Assembly: GCA_050693875.1 (NCBI GenBank) | Contig: JBOGWP010000142.1 | Coordinates: 1 to 46,388, forward strand | Direction: 5' to 3' | Source: JBOGWP01 sp050693875 | Lineage (GTDB): Bacteria; Actinomycetota; CADDZG01; JAHWKV01; JBOGWP01 | DNA: 46,388 bases | In this document: in pieces, positions 1 to 8,921 of the stretch | How positions within the stretch are numbered: position 1 is the first letter of the stretch | Layout: every line of letters starts with the position of its first letter | Notes under the pieces: model-generated | The model's input: only the letters and a program-made list of their open reading frames with translations | What the model was told of the DNA's origin: nothing | The model's database searches: none | Made by a program: the position numbers and the translations under genes

Positions 1-3000
1 CGGCGGCGGAGGCGGCGCGACCGGGTCGTTGTCGACAATCGTCCCCAGGCCTTGGGCATCGACCAGCGTGGCGTTGACCGGGGAGGTCAATGCCACGCTG
101 AAGGTCTCGTCGGGCTCGTCGACCACATCACTGCCGATCGTGACCGCGATCGTTCCCGAGGCGCTGCCGGCCGGGATCGCCAGCGTCCCGCTCGCGGCGG
201 CGTAGTCCGCTCCGGCGGTTGCGGTCCCGTTGCTCGTGGCGAAGTTGACGGTCACGTTCAGCCCGCTCACGGCGGAGAGGCTCACGGTGAAGTTGGCCGC
301 GCCGGTGCCGGTGTCGCCCTCGTTGACGGTCACGTCGTTGATCGAGAGTGACGGAGCCGAGTCGTCGTCGGTAATCGTGCCCGAGCCCTGCGCATCGCCG
401 ATCGTCGCGTTGCGCGCGTTGAAGAGGTTGACGGTGAAGGTCTCGTCGTCCTCGTCGAGCACATCTCCGGCCACCGGCACGGTCACGGTCTTGGTGGCCT
501 CGGCGATGCCGAAGGTCAGCGTCCCGCCGCCCGCGGTGTAGTCCGCCGGCGAGACCGCGGTGCTGTCGGCGGTGGCGAAGTCCACCGTCACCTGCTGCAC
601 CGCGGCGGGGGACAGCGTCACGGTGAAGGTGGCGTTCGTCGTTCCGCTGTTCCCCTCGGTGACCGTGACGTCGTCGATCGAGAGGCTCGGAGGGGTTCCG
701 TCGTCGTTGGTGATGGTTCCCACGCCCTGCATATCCGCGGCGGTGGCGTTGACCGGGTTGGTCAGGTTGACGGAGAAGGTCTCGTCGGGCTCCGCAAGCA
801 CCTCCCCGACGACGTTCACCCTGACGGTTCCCGACATGCTGCCGGCGTTGATCGTGAGCGTCCCGGTCGACGAGGCGTAATCCCCGGGGGCCGTGGCCAT
901 GCCGTCGGCGGTGGCGAAGTCCACCATGACGTCCTGCCCACTCGCCTCCGAGAGGCTGACCGTGAAGTCGAAGGGCGTGATGGCGGCGTTGCCCTCGGCC
1001 GAGCTGACGTCGTCGATCGAGAGGGCCGGCGGATCGTCCTCGTCGGTGATCGTCCCCGTCCCGGCGTCGTCGGCGAGGGTGACGTTGCCCGGGGTGGAGA
1101 GGTTGACGGTGAACGTCTCGTCGGCCTCGTCGAGGGTGTCTCCCTGGACCTCCACGTCGATGGTTCCAGACGTCTCGCCGGCGGGGATGGTGAGCGCGCC
1201 GGTCGCCGAGCTGTAGTCGCCGGGGGCCGCCGCGGTTCCGTCGCCGGTGGCGAAGTCCATGGTCACGTCCCGCCCGCTTGCCTGCGAAAGGCTCACCGTG
1301 AAGGTGGCCGGGGTGGTGCCGGTGTCGCCCTCGGTGACAGTGACGTCGTCGATCGAGGCCGACGGCGGATCGTCGTCGTCGGTGATCGTCCCCGCCCCGG
1401 CGTCGTCGGCCAGAGTGACGTTGCCCGGGTTCGAGAGGGTCACGGTGAAGGTCTCGTCGGCCTCGTCAGCCGTGTCGCCCGCCACCGGCACCGTCACGGA
1501 TTTCGCCGTCTCCCCGGGCTGGAAGGTGAGCGTGCCGGACTGGGCGGTGTAGTCGTCCGGCTCGGTCGCGGTGCCGTCTGCCGTCGCGACGTCGACGGTG
1601 ATCGTGCGGCCGCTCGCTCCTGAGAGGGTGACCGTGAAGGTGGCGTTGGTCGTTCCGCTGTTGCCCTCGGTGAGGGAGACGTTATCGACGGAAGCTGCCG
1701 GCGGATCGTCGTTGTCGGTGATCGTCCCAACGCCCTCCCCATCGCCGATGCCGGCATTGCTGGCGTTCGTCAGCCGGACGAAGAGGGTTTCGTCGTCCTC
1801 GTCGAGGGTGTCACCCGCGACGCTCGCTGAGACGGTCTTCGTCGTATCGCCGGGGTCGAACGTCAACGTGCCCCCGTCGGAGAGGTAGTCGCCGGTCACC
1901 CCAGCGGTCGCGGTCCCGTCGGCGGTTGCCCAGTCCACGGTGACGGTCTGCGAGCTTATGGGGCTCAAGGTGATCGTGAAGGTTAGAGTGGTGACGCCCA
2001 CGTTTGGCTCGGTCACGGATGGGTCATCGATCGTGAGCAGAGAGACTCCGCCATCGTCGTTGGTGATGGCACCAACCCCCTCGGCGTCGGCGAGCGACGC
2101 GCCCGTCTCGTCCGAGAGCATGACGCTGAAGGTCTCGTCGGGCTCGGCGTCACCGTCGGGCACGACCGTCACCACCACCGTCTTGCTCGTCTGGCCGGGG
2201 TTGAAGGTCAGTGTGCCGCTCTGCGATCCGTAGTCGTCGGGGGAAGTGGCAGTCCCGTCGGCGGTGGCATAGGCAACGGTGATCGCCTGTCCGCTCGCGG
2301 CGGAGAGGGTAACCGTGAAGGTGAAGTCGACGGTTGATGTGGGAGGGCTTCCCTCCGCCCTGGTCACGTCGTTGATCGAGAGGGAGGGGGTGGCATCGTC
2401 GTCGGTGATGGTCCCGGTTCCCTGCCCGTCGAGGATCGTGGCGTTCGAGGCACCCGAGAGCGAAACCGTGAAGGTCTCGTCGGCCTCGTCGAGGAGGTCG
2501 CCGTTGACCGCGACGGAGATCGTCTGCTGCGTCTCCCCCGGATCGAAGGTGAGCGTCCCCGCGGTGGCGGCGTAGTCTGCAGGGGCGCTTGCCGTGACGT
2601 TCGCGGTGGCGTAGTCGACGGTGACGGTCTGCCCACTGGCGGCGGAGAGGCTGACCGTGAAGTTTGCCTGAATGGTTCCCGAGTTGCCCTCCGCCACGCT
2701 GACGTCGTCGATAGAGATGGTCGGCCCCGGGTCGTCGTCCAGGATCGTCCCGGTCGCCTGCCCGTCGGCGATGGTCGCGTTGCCGGGGCTGGAGAGCGTC
2801 ACGATGAAGGTCTCGTTCCCCTCGTCCAGGGTGTCCCCGACGACCGGCACGACCGCGGTCTCGGCGATGTCACCGGGGGCGAAGGTCGCGGTTCCGGTGG
2901 TGGTGGTGTAGTCGTCGGGGCTGGTCGCCGACCCATCGGTGGTGGCGAAATCGATGGTCACGGTCTTCTCGCTCACGCCGGACAGGGCGATGGCGAGGGG

Positions 3001-3510
3001 GGCGTTCCCGCTCCCAGCATTTCCTTCGATCGCGCTGTCGTCGGCGATGGAAGCGGCGGGCGGGGCGTCGTTGTCGACGATGGTCCCGCGGCCCTGGCCG
3101 TCGTCGATCGTCGCGTTGACCGACAGAGACAGGTTGACGAAGAAGGTCTGGTCGGGCTCGTCGACGAGATCCCCGTTCACCACGACCTGCACCGGGCGAG
3201 AGACCACGCCCGGCAGGAAGGTGACCGCGCCGGAGGCGGGGGCGTAGTCGGCCGGTGCGGTCGCGGTCCCGTCCGCAGTTTCGTAGGCCACCGTGACGAC
3301 GCCGGCGCTCGGCTCCGACAGGGTCACCAGGAAGGTCGCGATGGTCGTGCCGGCATTTGGCTCCCCGACGTTCACGTCGTTGATCGAGATGGCTGAGGTT
3401 TGCGCGTGCGCAAGTGGAGCGGCCCCCACGACGAGCAGGGCTACGAGCAAGCCCGTGAGCGCCAGCCGGAACCTCTTGCTCAGGCGAAGGGGGGAGTGCG
3501 ATGGGGGCAT
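1..3510 (-). CDS. Secreted Calx-beta repeat protein (C-terminus beyond window)
   Basis: A continuous minus-strand frame runs from an ATG at 3510, preceded by an AAAGGAG ribosome site 7 bases upstream, to the left edge: 1170 codons without a stop. Residues 1-36 form a signal peptide (hydrophobic LALTGLLVALLVVGAA core, likely cut after AHA). The rest is about ten tandem Calx-beta domains of 110-115 residues. Each opens with an ISIDDVxVxEGxxG-type strand and closes with GTIxDDD; the closing motifs recur near 3065, 2725, 2390, 2055, 1700, 1370, 1040, 700, 355 and 25. The acidic DDD/DxDE clusters are the calcium-binding type known for this fold. After the last visible repeat comes a PPPPP linker, so the array may end close to the edge. 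Family knowledge suggests an exported, calcium-stabilised adhesive or surface protein. The anchoring region is not visible. The plus-strand reading frames across this stretch are shadows of the repeat. Confidence 0.93.
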   Translation of the reverse strand, partial: MPPSHSPLRLSKRFRLALTGLLVALLVVGAAPLAHAQTSAISINDVNVGEPNAGTTIATFLVTLSEPSAGVVTVAYETADGTATAPADYAPASGAVTFLPGVVSRPVQVVVNGDLVDEPDQTFFVNLSLSVNATIDDGQGRGTIVDNDAPPAASIADDSAIEGNAGSGNAPLAIALSGVSEKTVTIDFATTDGSATSPDDYTTTTGTATFAPGDIAETAVVPVVGDTLDEGNETFIVTLSSPGNATIADGQATGTILDDDPGPTISIDDVSVAEGNSGTIQANFTVSLSAASGQTVTVDYATANVTASAPADYAATAGTLTFDPGETQQTISVAVNGDLLDEADETFTVSLSGASNATILDGQGTGTITDDDATPSLSINDVTRAEGSPPTSTVDFTFTVTLSAASGQAITVAYATADGTATSPDDYGSQSGTLTFNPGQTSKTVVVTVVPDGDAEPDETFSVMLSDETGASLADAEGVGAITNDDGGVSLLTIDDPSVTEPNVGVTTLTFTITLSPISSQTVTVDWATADGTATAGVTGDYLSDGGTLTFDPGDTTKTVSASVAGDTLDEDDETLFVRLTNASNAGIGDGEGVGTITDNDDPPAASVDNVSLTEGNSGTTNATFTVTLSGASGRTITVDVATADGTATEPDDYTAQSGTLTFQPGETAKSVTVPVAGDTADEADETFTVTLSNPGNVTLADDAGAGTITDDDDPPSASIDDVTVTEGDTGTTPATFTVSLSQASGRDVTMDFATGDGTAAAPGDYSSATGALTIPAGETSGTIDVEVQGDTLDEADETFTVNLSTPGNVTLADDAGTGTITDEDDPPALSIDDVSSAEGNAAITPFDFTVSLSEASGQDVMVDFATADGMATAPGDYASSTGTLTINAGSMSGTVRVNVVGEVLAEPDETFSVNLTNPVNATAADMQGVGTITNDDGTPPSLSIDDVTVTEGNSGTTNATFTVTLSPAAVQQVTVDFATADSTAVSPADYTAGGGTLTFGIAEATKTVTVPVAGDVLDEDDETFTVNLFNARNATIGDAQGSGTITDDDSAPSLSINDVTVNEGDTGTGAANFTVSLSAVSGLNVTVNFATSNGTATAGADYAAASGTLAIPAGSASGTIAVTIGSDVVDEPDETFSVALTSPVNATLVDAQGLGTIVDNDPVAPPPPP

Positions 3511-3713
3511 GAGAGACTCCTTTCGACCCGCGCCGCCCCCCTCGCTCGCGGGCCCCAAGTCGTTCGCTTCTGGGGAAGTATCGACGCCTTGCCGAGAGAA
3601 GTGAGCGGGAGTATAGGGCGCGCCGAGCCCTCGGGAGAAGTAGCGGACCGAGATTCGTGCTCTGGCTGGGCTCGTCAAGCCTGATGGGTGCCTTCTGAGC
3701 GTTGACGAGGATG

Positions 3714-3798
3714 TGGCGGAGGGCCGGGGATTCGAACCCCGAAGCCCTTTCGGGCGGCGGTTTTCAAGACCGCTGCGATGCCGTTACGCGAGCCCTCC
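3714..3798 (-). tRNA. tRNA-Ser(UGA)
   Basis: The minus strand folds as a class II tRNA. The 7-bp acceptor stem is GGAGGGC/GCCCTCC, the anticodon loop is CTTGAAA (anticodon TGA), and there is a long variable arm with a GCCCGAAAGGGC hairpin. The T-arm is GGGGTTCGAATCCCC and CCA is encoded. It lies 48 bases downstream of serS on the same strand, so the synthetase and one of its substrates may be co-transcribed. Confidence 0.97.
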
Positions 3799-3846
3799 CC
3801 GCGAAGTGTAGAGCGGCCCATGGTGGTGGACCAGGCGGGGCGCCTG

Positions 3847-5103
3847 TCAGGGTCTGATGGCGTCGAATCCGGTGTAGGGGCGCAGGGCCTCGGGAATGGC
3901 GACCGACCCGTCGGCCTGCTGGTGGTTCTCGAGGAGCGCCACCAGTGCCCGTCCGATCGCCACGGCGGTCCCGTTGAGAGTGTGCAGGTACTCGGTCCCT
4001 CCGCCCGACTTGGCACGGATCTGCAAGCGCCGGGCCTGGTAGTCGATGTCGTTCGAGCACGAGGTGACCTCCAGCCAGCGCTTTGAGCCCGGAAGCCAGG
4101 CCTCGATGTCGAACTTGCGGTAGTTGGGGGCGGCGAGATCGCCGGCGCAGATCTCGATTACCCGGTAGGGGAGCTCGAGCGCCCCGAAGATCTCCTCCTC
4201 CAGCGAGCGCAGCACGGCGTGCTCTTCCTCGGATTGGTCGGGAAGGCAGAACGAGAACATCTCGACCTTGTCGAACTGGTGGACGCGGATGATCCCGCGG
4301 ACGTCGCGGCCGTAGCTTCCCGCCTCGCGCCGGAAGCAGGTGGAGAAGCCCGCGTAGCGCCGGGGCAGGCCGGTCGCCGGGAGGATCTCCTCGGCGTGCA
4401 TCGACGCGATGGGGACCTCGGACGTGCCAGCCAGGTAGAGGTCGTCGTCGGCGGTCCGGTACACCTGGGCCTCGTCGGTGGGGAAGAAGCCGGTGCCGTA
4501 CATCGCCTCCTCCCGCACCAGGATCGGGGGCAGCACCGGCACGAAGCCGCGTGCGGCGAGCCGGTCGAAGGCCAGCCGGACCAGGGCAAGCTCGAGCCAC
4601 ACCGCCTCGCCGACCAGGAAGGTGAAGCGCGAGCCGGAGACCTTCGCCGCCCGCTCGACGTCGATGATCCCGAGGCGCTCCCCCAGGTCGAGATGGTCGA
4701 GTGCCTCGAACGGGAGGTCGTGCCGCTCGCCGACCTCGCGCACCAGACGGTTGGCGTCGTCTCCCGCCCCTTCCGGCGCATCCGGGTGGACCAGGTTCGG
4801 CACCTCGGCAAGGGCGGCGTCGAGGGCCGACCGGGTCTGCTGCACGTCGCCCTCGAGGCCCTTCAGCCGCCCGGCCAGCTCGCGGATCGCCTCGATCGCC
4901 CTTTGCCGTTCCTCCCCCGAGGCATCGGCGATACGGCGGCTGGCCTGGTTTTGCTCGGCGCGGCCGACCTCGAGCGCATTCAGGAGCCGGCGGTGGGCGG
5001 CATCGAGCTCGACGACCGCATCGAGGTCGACCTTCGCCCCGCGCCGGGCAAGGGAATCACGGACGCGCTTGGGATCGGCCCTGAGCAGCTTGAGATCGAT
5101 CAC
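3847..5103 (-). CDS. serS: Seryl-tRNA synthetase
   Basis: This 418-residue class II aminoacyl-tRNA synthetase charges tRNA-Ser with serine in the cytoplasm. It begins MIDLKLLRADPKRVRDSL, and residues about 25-100 form the helical coiled-coil arm that grips the long variable arm of tRNA-Ser. The class II core follows: the TSEVP serine-site loop near residue 225, motif 2 (FSTCFRREAGSYGRD) near 255-270, and motif 3 (LNGTAVAIGRALVALLEN) near 370-390. Length is normal for bacterial SerRS. The start lies 9 bases downstream of the bactofilin stop, so it is probably the third gene of a DUF4446-bactofilin-serS operon ending in tRNA-Ser. No T-box or other leader is visible and there would be little room for one. 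Confidence 0.97.
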   Translation of the reverse strand: MIDLKLLRADPKRVRDSLARRGAKVDLDAVVELDAAHRRLLNALEVGRAEQNQASRRIADASGEERQRAIEAIRELAGRLKGLEGDVQQTRSALDAALAEVPNLVHPDAPEGAGDDANRLVREVGERHDLPFEALDHLDLGERLGIIDVERAAKVSGSRFTFLVGEAVWLELALVRLAFDRLAARGFVPVLPPILVREEAMYGTGFFPTDEAQVYRTADDDLYLAGTSEVPIASMHAEEILPATGLPRRYAGFSTCFRREAGSYGRDVRGIIRVHQFDKVEMFSFCLPDQSEEEHAVLRSLEEEIFGALELPYRVIEICAGDLAAPNYRKFDIEAWLPGSKRWLEVTSCSNDIDYQARRLQIRAKSGGGTEYLHTLNGTAVAIGRALVALLENHQQADGSVAIPEALRPYTGFDAIRP

Positions 5104-5112
5104 GCCGGGAGC

Positions 5113-5628
5113 TTACGGCTCCTTGCTCGTGGCCATCGATGGCTTCGTCGCGGCCTTGGCCGGCTCGCCCGGGCCTGCGGCGTCCATGCTCGACTCGCCG
5201 GAGAAGGTGGCCCCGGCGTTCACGACGAGCGACCGGCAGCTGATGTTCCCCTTCACCCTGGCGGTCGAGGTGAGCTCGAGGGTTCCGCCCGCAGTGATGT
5301 TGCCGCTGTAGCGGCCCCCGACCGTGACGTTCGTCGCCTTGATGTCCGCGGCGACGTCGGCGTCCGGGGCAACGACGACATCGCCCTCCGCCGTTACCGT
5401 GCCCTTCACGACCCCTTCGATGCGCAGCGAGGCAGCGGAGACGAGTTTGCCCTCCAGCTGCGCGCCGCTGCCGATCACGGTCACGGTCTTCTCCGATCCT
5501 GGTGGTGGCGAGGGTTCACTCGCCGGCTGTGGCCGCGGCTCCTCGCGTTTGGGAACCTCAGCGACCTCCTTCGGCGGTTCCGGCGCTTGCATCGTGGCCG
5601 AACCGGCGTGCTCCCGACGTCTGATCAT
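5113..5628 (-). CDS. Bactofilin (polymer-forming cytoskeletal protein)
   Basis: A 171-residue protein with a disordered proline/glutamate-rich N-terminus (about 1-45), a bactofilin core (about 48-145) and a short Ala/Pro/Lys tail. The core is a run of short beta-strands with a periodic pattern (IGSGAQLEGKLVSAASLRIE, GVVKGTVTAEGDVVV, VGGRYSGNITAGGTLEL) typical of the right-handed beta-helix of bactofilins. Such proteins polymerise without nucleotides and scaffold cell-wall or shape functions at the membrane. The ATG at 5628 has a GGAGG site 6 bases upstream and starts 3 bases after the DUF4446 stop, supporting co-translation. An internal ATG at 5592 would remove 12 residues and is less likely. 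Confidence 0.88.
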   Translation of the reverse strand: MIRRREHAGSATMQAPEPPKEVAEVPKREEPRPQPASEPSPPPGSEKTVTVIGSGAQLEGKLVSAASLRIEGVVKGTVTAEGDVVVAPDADVAADIKATNVTVGGRYSGNITAGGTLELTSTARVKGNISCRSLVVNAGATFSGESSMDAAGPGEPAKAATKPSMATSKEP

Positions 5629-5631
5629 CGC

Positions 5632-6126
5632 CTACCTCCGTACCTTGGCCCGGGCGCCTCCCAACGCTTCCGAGATTGCCTCCCGCTCCTCGGGGGAGAG
5701 GTTGTGGTCGGAGTTGCCTTGCTCGATCGACTTGGCATACGTGCGCGCCTCGGTGCGGCCGTTGATCGAGGTGATCACCACGCCGTTGCCCTCGTCGTCG
5801 AGGAGAGCGGCCGAGAAGGACATGCGGCCGCCCATCTCCTCGAAGGCGTCGTAACGGACGACTCCGAGGTTTCGTGCCGAGGCTCGCAGCCGCCCGAACA
5901 GGTCCTGCTGGCGGCGGCCGAGCTGGTTCATATCGTCCCGGACCTTCTCGACCTCGGCGATGTACGAGGCGACCGCTTCGACCAGCGTCTCGCCGTCGTG
6001 GCCCCCCTGCAGGAGGGTGAGCGATCTCCGCGCCGAGGAGATCCGCCGGTGAGCCGTGATCGACAGGATCACCCCGAGCACGCCGAATGAGAGCGCGGCA
6101 ACAGTGATCAGGTTCGTGCGATCCAT
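5632..6126 (-). CDS. DUF4446 family membrane protein
   Basis: A 164-residue protein with one N-terminal membrane helix (about 6-25), a coiled-coil-like stretch (about 28-85) and a C-terminal core (about 85-140). The core segment LGVVRYDAFEEMGGRMSFSA followed by ALLDDEGNGVVITSINGR is the recognised DUF4446 signature. The biochemical role is unknown. It is the first gene of the minus-strand operon with bactofilin and serS, and pairing with bactofilin suggests a membrane-attached partner of that scaffold (inference). It diverges from larB across 132 bp that must hold both promoters; no clear hexamer pair was seen there. Confidence 0.8.
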   Translation of the reverse strand: MDRTNLITVAALSFGVLGVILSITAHRRISSARRSLTLLQGGHDGETLVEAVASYIAEVEKVRDDMNQLGRRQQDLFGRLRASARNLGVVRYDAFEEMGGRMSFSAALLDDEGNGVVITSINGRTEARTYAKSIEQGNSDHNLSPEEREAISEALGGARAKVRR

Positions 6127-6258
6127 CGCCTCACCGTGTGGGGAGGCATAAGGATACTGGACGGGCGTTCCACGACGCAGGCTTTGTGCCGGCCCGACGA
6201 GAGCCGCGGGAGCAGCATGGGGGCCGTCGCCCTATCCTTTTTCCCGAGCGGGGAGAAC

Positions 6259-7035
6259 ATGGACGAGTCGGTGGTGCGGCGGATGCTCGAGGAGGTGGCC
6301 TCCGGACGGATGCCGGTCGACGAGGCGGTGCGGGAGCTGAAGTTCCTCCCGTATGCCGACCTCGGGTTCGCGCGCGTCGACCATCACCGGGAGATGCGGA
6401 CCGGGGTGGCCGAGGCGGTCTACGGTCCGGGCAAGACGCCCGAACAGGTCGCCGCCATCACCCGCGAGCTCACCGAGCGCACCACCGGCGCAGTGCTGGT
6501 GACCCGCGCCTCGGCGGAGCAGTACGCGGCCGTGGCCGTCGTCGCGCCGGAGGCGGTTTGGCACGAGTCGAGCCGCCTGATCGTCGCCCGCGCCGCTCCC
6601 GGTCCGCCGCTCGGGGTTGCTGCGGTGGTGTCGGCGGGCACCTCGGACCTGCCCGTTGCCGAGGAGGCTGCCGGCACCGCCGAGGCGATGGCGGTGAAGG
6701 TGGAGCGCATCACCGATGTGGGCGTTGCCGGCCTCCACCGCCTGATCGCCTCCCACCCGCTGCTCGAGCGGGCCGAGGTCGTCGTCGCCGTCGCGGGCAT
6801 GGACGGCGCGCTCCCTGCCGTTATCGCCGGGATGGGGGCCGTCCCCGTGATCGCCGTTCCGACCTCGGTCGGCTACGGTGCCGGTGCCGGTGGGATCGCT
6901 CCGCTGCTCACGATGCTCAATGCCTGTGCCCCCGGCGTGGCGGTGGTGAACATCGACAACGGGTTCGGAGCAGGAGTGCTGGCGGCCCTGATCCTGCGGC
7001 GGCGCCTCGAAGCCGGCGACCAGCCCTTCTCGTGA
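6259..7035 (+). CDS. larB: Nickel-pincer cofactor biosynthesis carboxylase LarB
   Basis: A 258-residue protein starting MDESVVRRMLEEVASG, with GGGGAG 6 bases before the ATG. In the family, LarB carboxylates the pyridinium ring of nicotinic acid adenine dinucleotide and splits the phosphoanhydride, giving the mononucleotide precursor of the nickel-pincer cofactor used by lactate racemase and related enzymes. The sequence shows the expected N-terminal segment (LKFLPYADLGFARVDHHRE) and a C-terminal PurE-like nucleotide-binding half (VVSAGTSDLPVAEEA, AGMDGALPAVIAGMG, PTSVGYGAG). The reading frame is open upstream to 6136, but the extension has no family-like sequence. The stop overlaps the larC start by 4 bases (GTGA). 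No larE or larA is in the window. Confidence 0.93.
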   Translation: MDESVVRRMLEEVASGRMPVDEAVRELKFLPYADLGFARVDHHREMRTGVAEAVYGPGKTPEQVAAITRELTERTTGAVLVTRASAEQYAAVAVVAPEAVWHESSRLIVARAAPGPPLGVAAVVSAGTSDLPVAEEAAGTAEAMAVKVERITDVGVAGLHRLIASHPLLERAEVVVAVAGMDGALPAVIAGMGAVPVIAVPTSVGYGAGAGGIAPLLTMLNACAPGVAVVNIDNGFGAGVLAALILRRRLEAGDQPFS

Positions 7036-8201
7036 TCGCCTACCTCGACTGCTTCGCCGGGGCATCCGGCGACATGCTCCTCGCGTCCCTGATCGACGCG
7101 GGGGCGCGGGTCGAGGACGTCAACGCGCAGCTCGACCGGTTCGGACTGGGGCTCTGTGTCGGCGTCGTCACCGTTCACCGGCGCGGGCTGCGCGCGGCTC
7201 GGCTGGAGATCACCGCCCGGACGCATCCGCCGACCTCAACTTACCGGGAGCTTCGAGGGGTGATCGATGATGCAGTGCTCGACCCGGACATGGCCGCCGT
7301 CGCCCTCGGGATCGTCGAGCGGCTCGCCGCCGGGGAGGCCGCGGTGCACGGCACGACGCTGGACGAGGTGCGCCTGCACGAGGTGGGGGGTGTCGACACC
7401 ATCGTCGACACCGTCGGTGTGGCCGCGGCGCTTCGCTCGCTCGGCGTCTCCCGCATGGTCGCGTCGCCGGTGGCGACCGGGCGCGGCATGATCGAGACCG
7501 AGCACGGCCCGCTGCCGGTGCCGGCCCCAGCCGTGCTGGAAATCCTCCGCGGTGCCCCGATCTACGGGAGGCCCATCGACGCCGAGCTCGTGACGCCGAC
7601 GGGGGCGGCGATCCTCGCCGCGTGCGCAGAGTCGTTCGGCGACCTCCCGGCGATGCGCATCTCGTCGGTGGGGCTCGGCGCGGGCCGCGCCGACCTGCCG
7701 ATCCCGAACGTCGTGCGAGCGGTGATCGGCGAGCCGCTCGAGCCGCCCCCGGACGCCCCGGTCGAGGAGGTCCTCGTCGAGGCGACGGTCGACGACATGA
7801 ACCCCGAGCTGTTCGAGTACGCCGCCGAGCGGCTGTTCGCCGCAGGGGCGGTGGACGTGTGGCTCGTCCCGGTGATCGGGCGCCGGGGCCGCCCAGCGAC
7901 GATCGTGCAGGTGTTGAGCCCTCCGCCACTCGAGGCGGCGGTGCGCGAGGTTCTGCTCGCCGAGACCACCACGATCGGCGTGCGGTCGCACCCGGTGGCG
8001 CGCTACATGCTCGAGCGGAGCTGGGTCGACGTCGAGGTCGAAGGCGAGCGCGTGCGGGTGAAGGTGGCCGGCCGGGCCGGTGCCGTGGTGAACGTCGCAC
8101 CCGAGTACGCCGACTGTGCCGCTGCGGCACGTGCGACCGGCCGGCCTATCAAGGAGATCTACCGCCGGGCGCAGCAGGAGGCGGCGCGGATCCTCTCCTG
8201 A
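7032..8201 (+). CDS. larC: Nickel insertion protein LarC
   Basis: A 389-residue protein with a GTG start overlapping the larB stop. LarC is the CTP-dependent nickel insertase (cyclometallase) that places Ni into the dithiolated pincer nucleotide. Family features are the N-terminal AYLDCFAGASGDMLLASLIDAG, the histidine-containing HEVGGVDTIVDTVG loop, the TPTGAAILAACAESF segment and a C-terminal domain with ATVDDMNPE and GRRGRPA. In some bacteria larC needs a programmed frameshift between larC1 and larC2; here both halves lie in one open frame. Convergent with the TlpA-like gene 20 bases downstream. Confidence 0.93.
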   Translation: MIAYLDCFAGASGDMLLASLIDAGARVEDVNAQLDRFGLGLCVGVVTVHRRGLRAARLEITARTHPPTSTYRELRGVIDDAVLDPDMAAVALGIVERLAAGEAAVHGTTLDEVRLHEVGGVDTIVDTVGVAAALRSLGVSRMVASPVATGRGMIETEHGPLPVPAPAVLEILRGAPIYGRPIDAELVTPTGAAILAACAESFGDLPAMRISSVGLGAGRADLPIPNVVRAVIGEPLEPPPDAPVEEVLVEATVDDMNPELFEYAAERLFAAGAVDVWLVPVIGRRGRPATIVQVLSPPPLEAAVREVLLAETTTIGVRSHPVARYMLERSWVDVEVEGERVRVKVAGRAGAVVNVAPEYADCAAAARATGRPIKEIYRRAQQEAARILS

Positions 8202-8221
8202 AGCCGACGGACCGCCGCCGG

Positions 8222-8851
8222 TCAGCCCGCCTTCCGGGCTGCGTCTCGCAGCTCCAGCAGCTCCGCCACCTGGCTGCGCAGCACCGCCGGGGTGATCGCG
8301 CCGAGGACGGCGGTCCCCCGCTGGGTGTCGATCTTCTTTCCACTCCCGATGGCCCGGAATCGGCCGGTGTGGTCGATGAAATAGGTCTCGGGGAGACCGC
8401 GGACCCCGAACTTCGTCGCCAGGTCGAGGTTGACGTCGCGTGCGATCGGATAGGTGATGCCGAACTCCTCGACGAACGAGCGCGCGTCCTCCTCCCCGTC
8501 CTGGATGTTGACGCCCAGCACCACGAGATCGCCGTCGCGGTTCTGCGTCCAGGCCCGCTGCAGCGCCGGCGCCTCCTCCCGGCACGGGAGGCACCACGAC
8601 GCCCAGAAGTTGACGACGAGCGGCTTCCCAGCCAGCTCCGCGCTCGTCACGCGCCCGCCGCCGAGCAGCGGGAGGTCGATGGCCGGGGCGGCCGATCCGA
8701 CGGCCGACTTCGCTCCCCTGGTGTGGAGGAGGCCGTAGGCGAGGAAGCCGACGAAGAGCGTCGGAACGATGACGAAGGCGAGCCAGCGCACGAGGGGGAG
8801 ACCGCGGCGCTCGACGGCCGGGGATCGCTCGGTCTGGTCGAGGGAGGCCAC
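8222..8851 (-). CDS. TlpA/ResA-type thiol:disulfide oxidoreductase
   Basis: A 209-residue membrane-anchored thioredoxin-fold protein. A single hydrophobic helix (about 20-42) is followed by the extracytoplasmic domain, with the redox motif WASWCLPC (CxxC) around residue 85-95 and the cis-proline loop GLPETYFID. Family members reduce or transfer thiols outside the membrane, for example in cytochrome c maturation or as peroxiredoxin-like reductants. No ccm genes are nearby, so the substrate is open. The GTG start at 8851 gives a short charged N-terminus before the helix, typical of signal-anchor TlpA proteins. Its upstream region meets the left end of the tRNA-Leu island at 8897. Confidence 0.88.
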   Translation of the reverse strand: MASLDQTERSPAVERRGLPLVRWLAFVIVPTLFVGFLAYGLLHTRGAKSAVGSAAPAIDLPLLGGGRVTSAELAGKPLVVNFWASWCLPCREEAPALQRAWTQNRDGDLVVLGVNIQDGEEDARSFVEEFGITYPIARDVNLDLATKFGVRGLPETYFIDHTGRFRAIGSGKKIDTQRGTAVLGAITPAVLRSQVAELLELRDAARKAG

Positions 8852-8896
8852 GACGAGATCGTAGCGGTGTTGCGAAGCCCGGGGGCCGGATGACTC

Positions 8897-8921
8897 GTGG
8901 GCGAGGGGGGACTTGAACTCC
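8897..8921 (-). repeat. tRNA-Leu 3'-end remnant (left attachment site)
   Basis: The minus strand reads a partial T-arm (GGAGTTCAAGTCC) and the complete acceptor 3' strand CTCGCCCA of tRNA-Leu(CAG). There is no 5' half, D-arm or anticodon arm. Aligned to 14704-14728 it differs at a few T-stem positions, so it is an old or imperfect copy. It forms the left direct repeat of the island. Confidence 0.75.

Noticed and set aside
1..3400. Regular spacing suggesting a CRISPR array or satellite DNA
   Set aside because: The period is about 330 bases, the units are divergent, and all encode protein domains; there are no short identical repeats with unique spacers.
52..3604. Series of plus-strand open frames of about 100 residues with repeated VTVKVS-like text
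   Set aside because: They are the antisense of the Calx-beta repeats. The minus-strand frame has a signal peptide, ribosome site and recognisable domains throughout.
6127..6258. Nickel or cobalt riboswitch ahead of larBC
   Set aside because: Only 132 bases are available, and no multi-helix aptamer with conserved G-rich bulges could be recognised.
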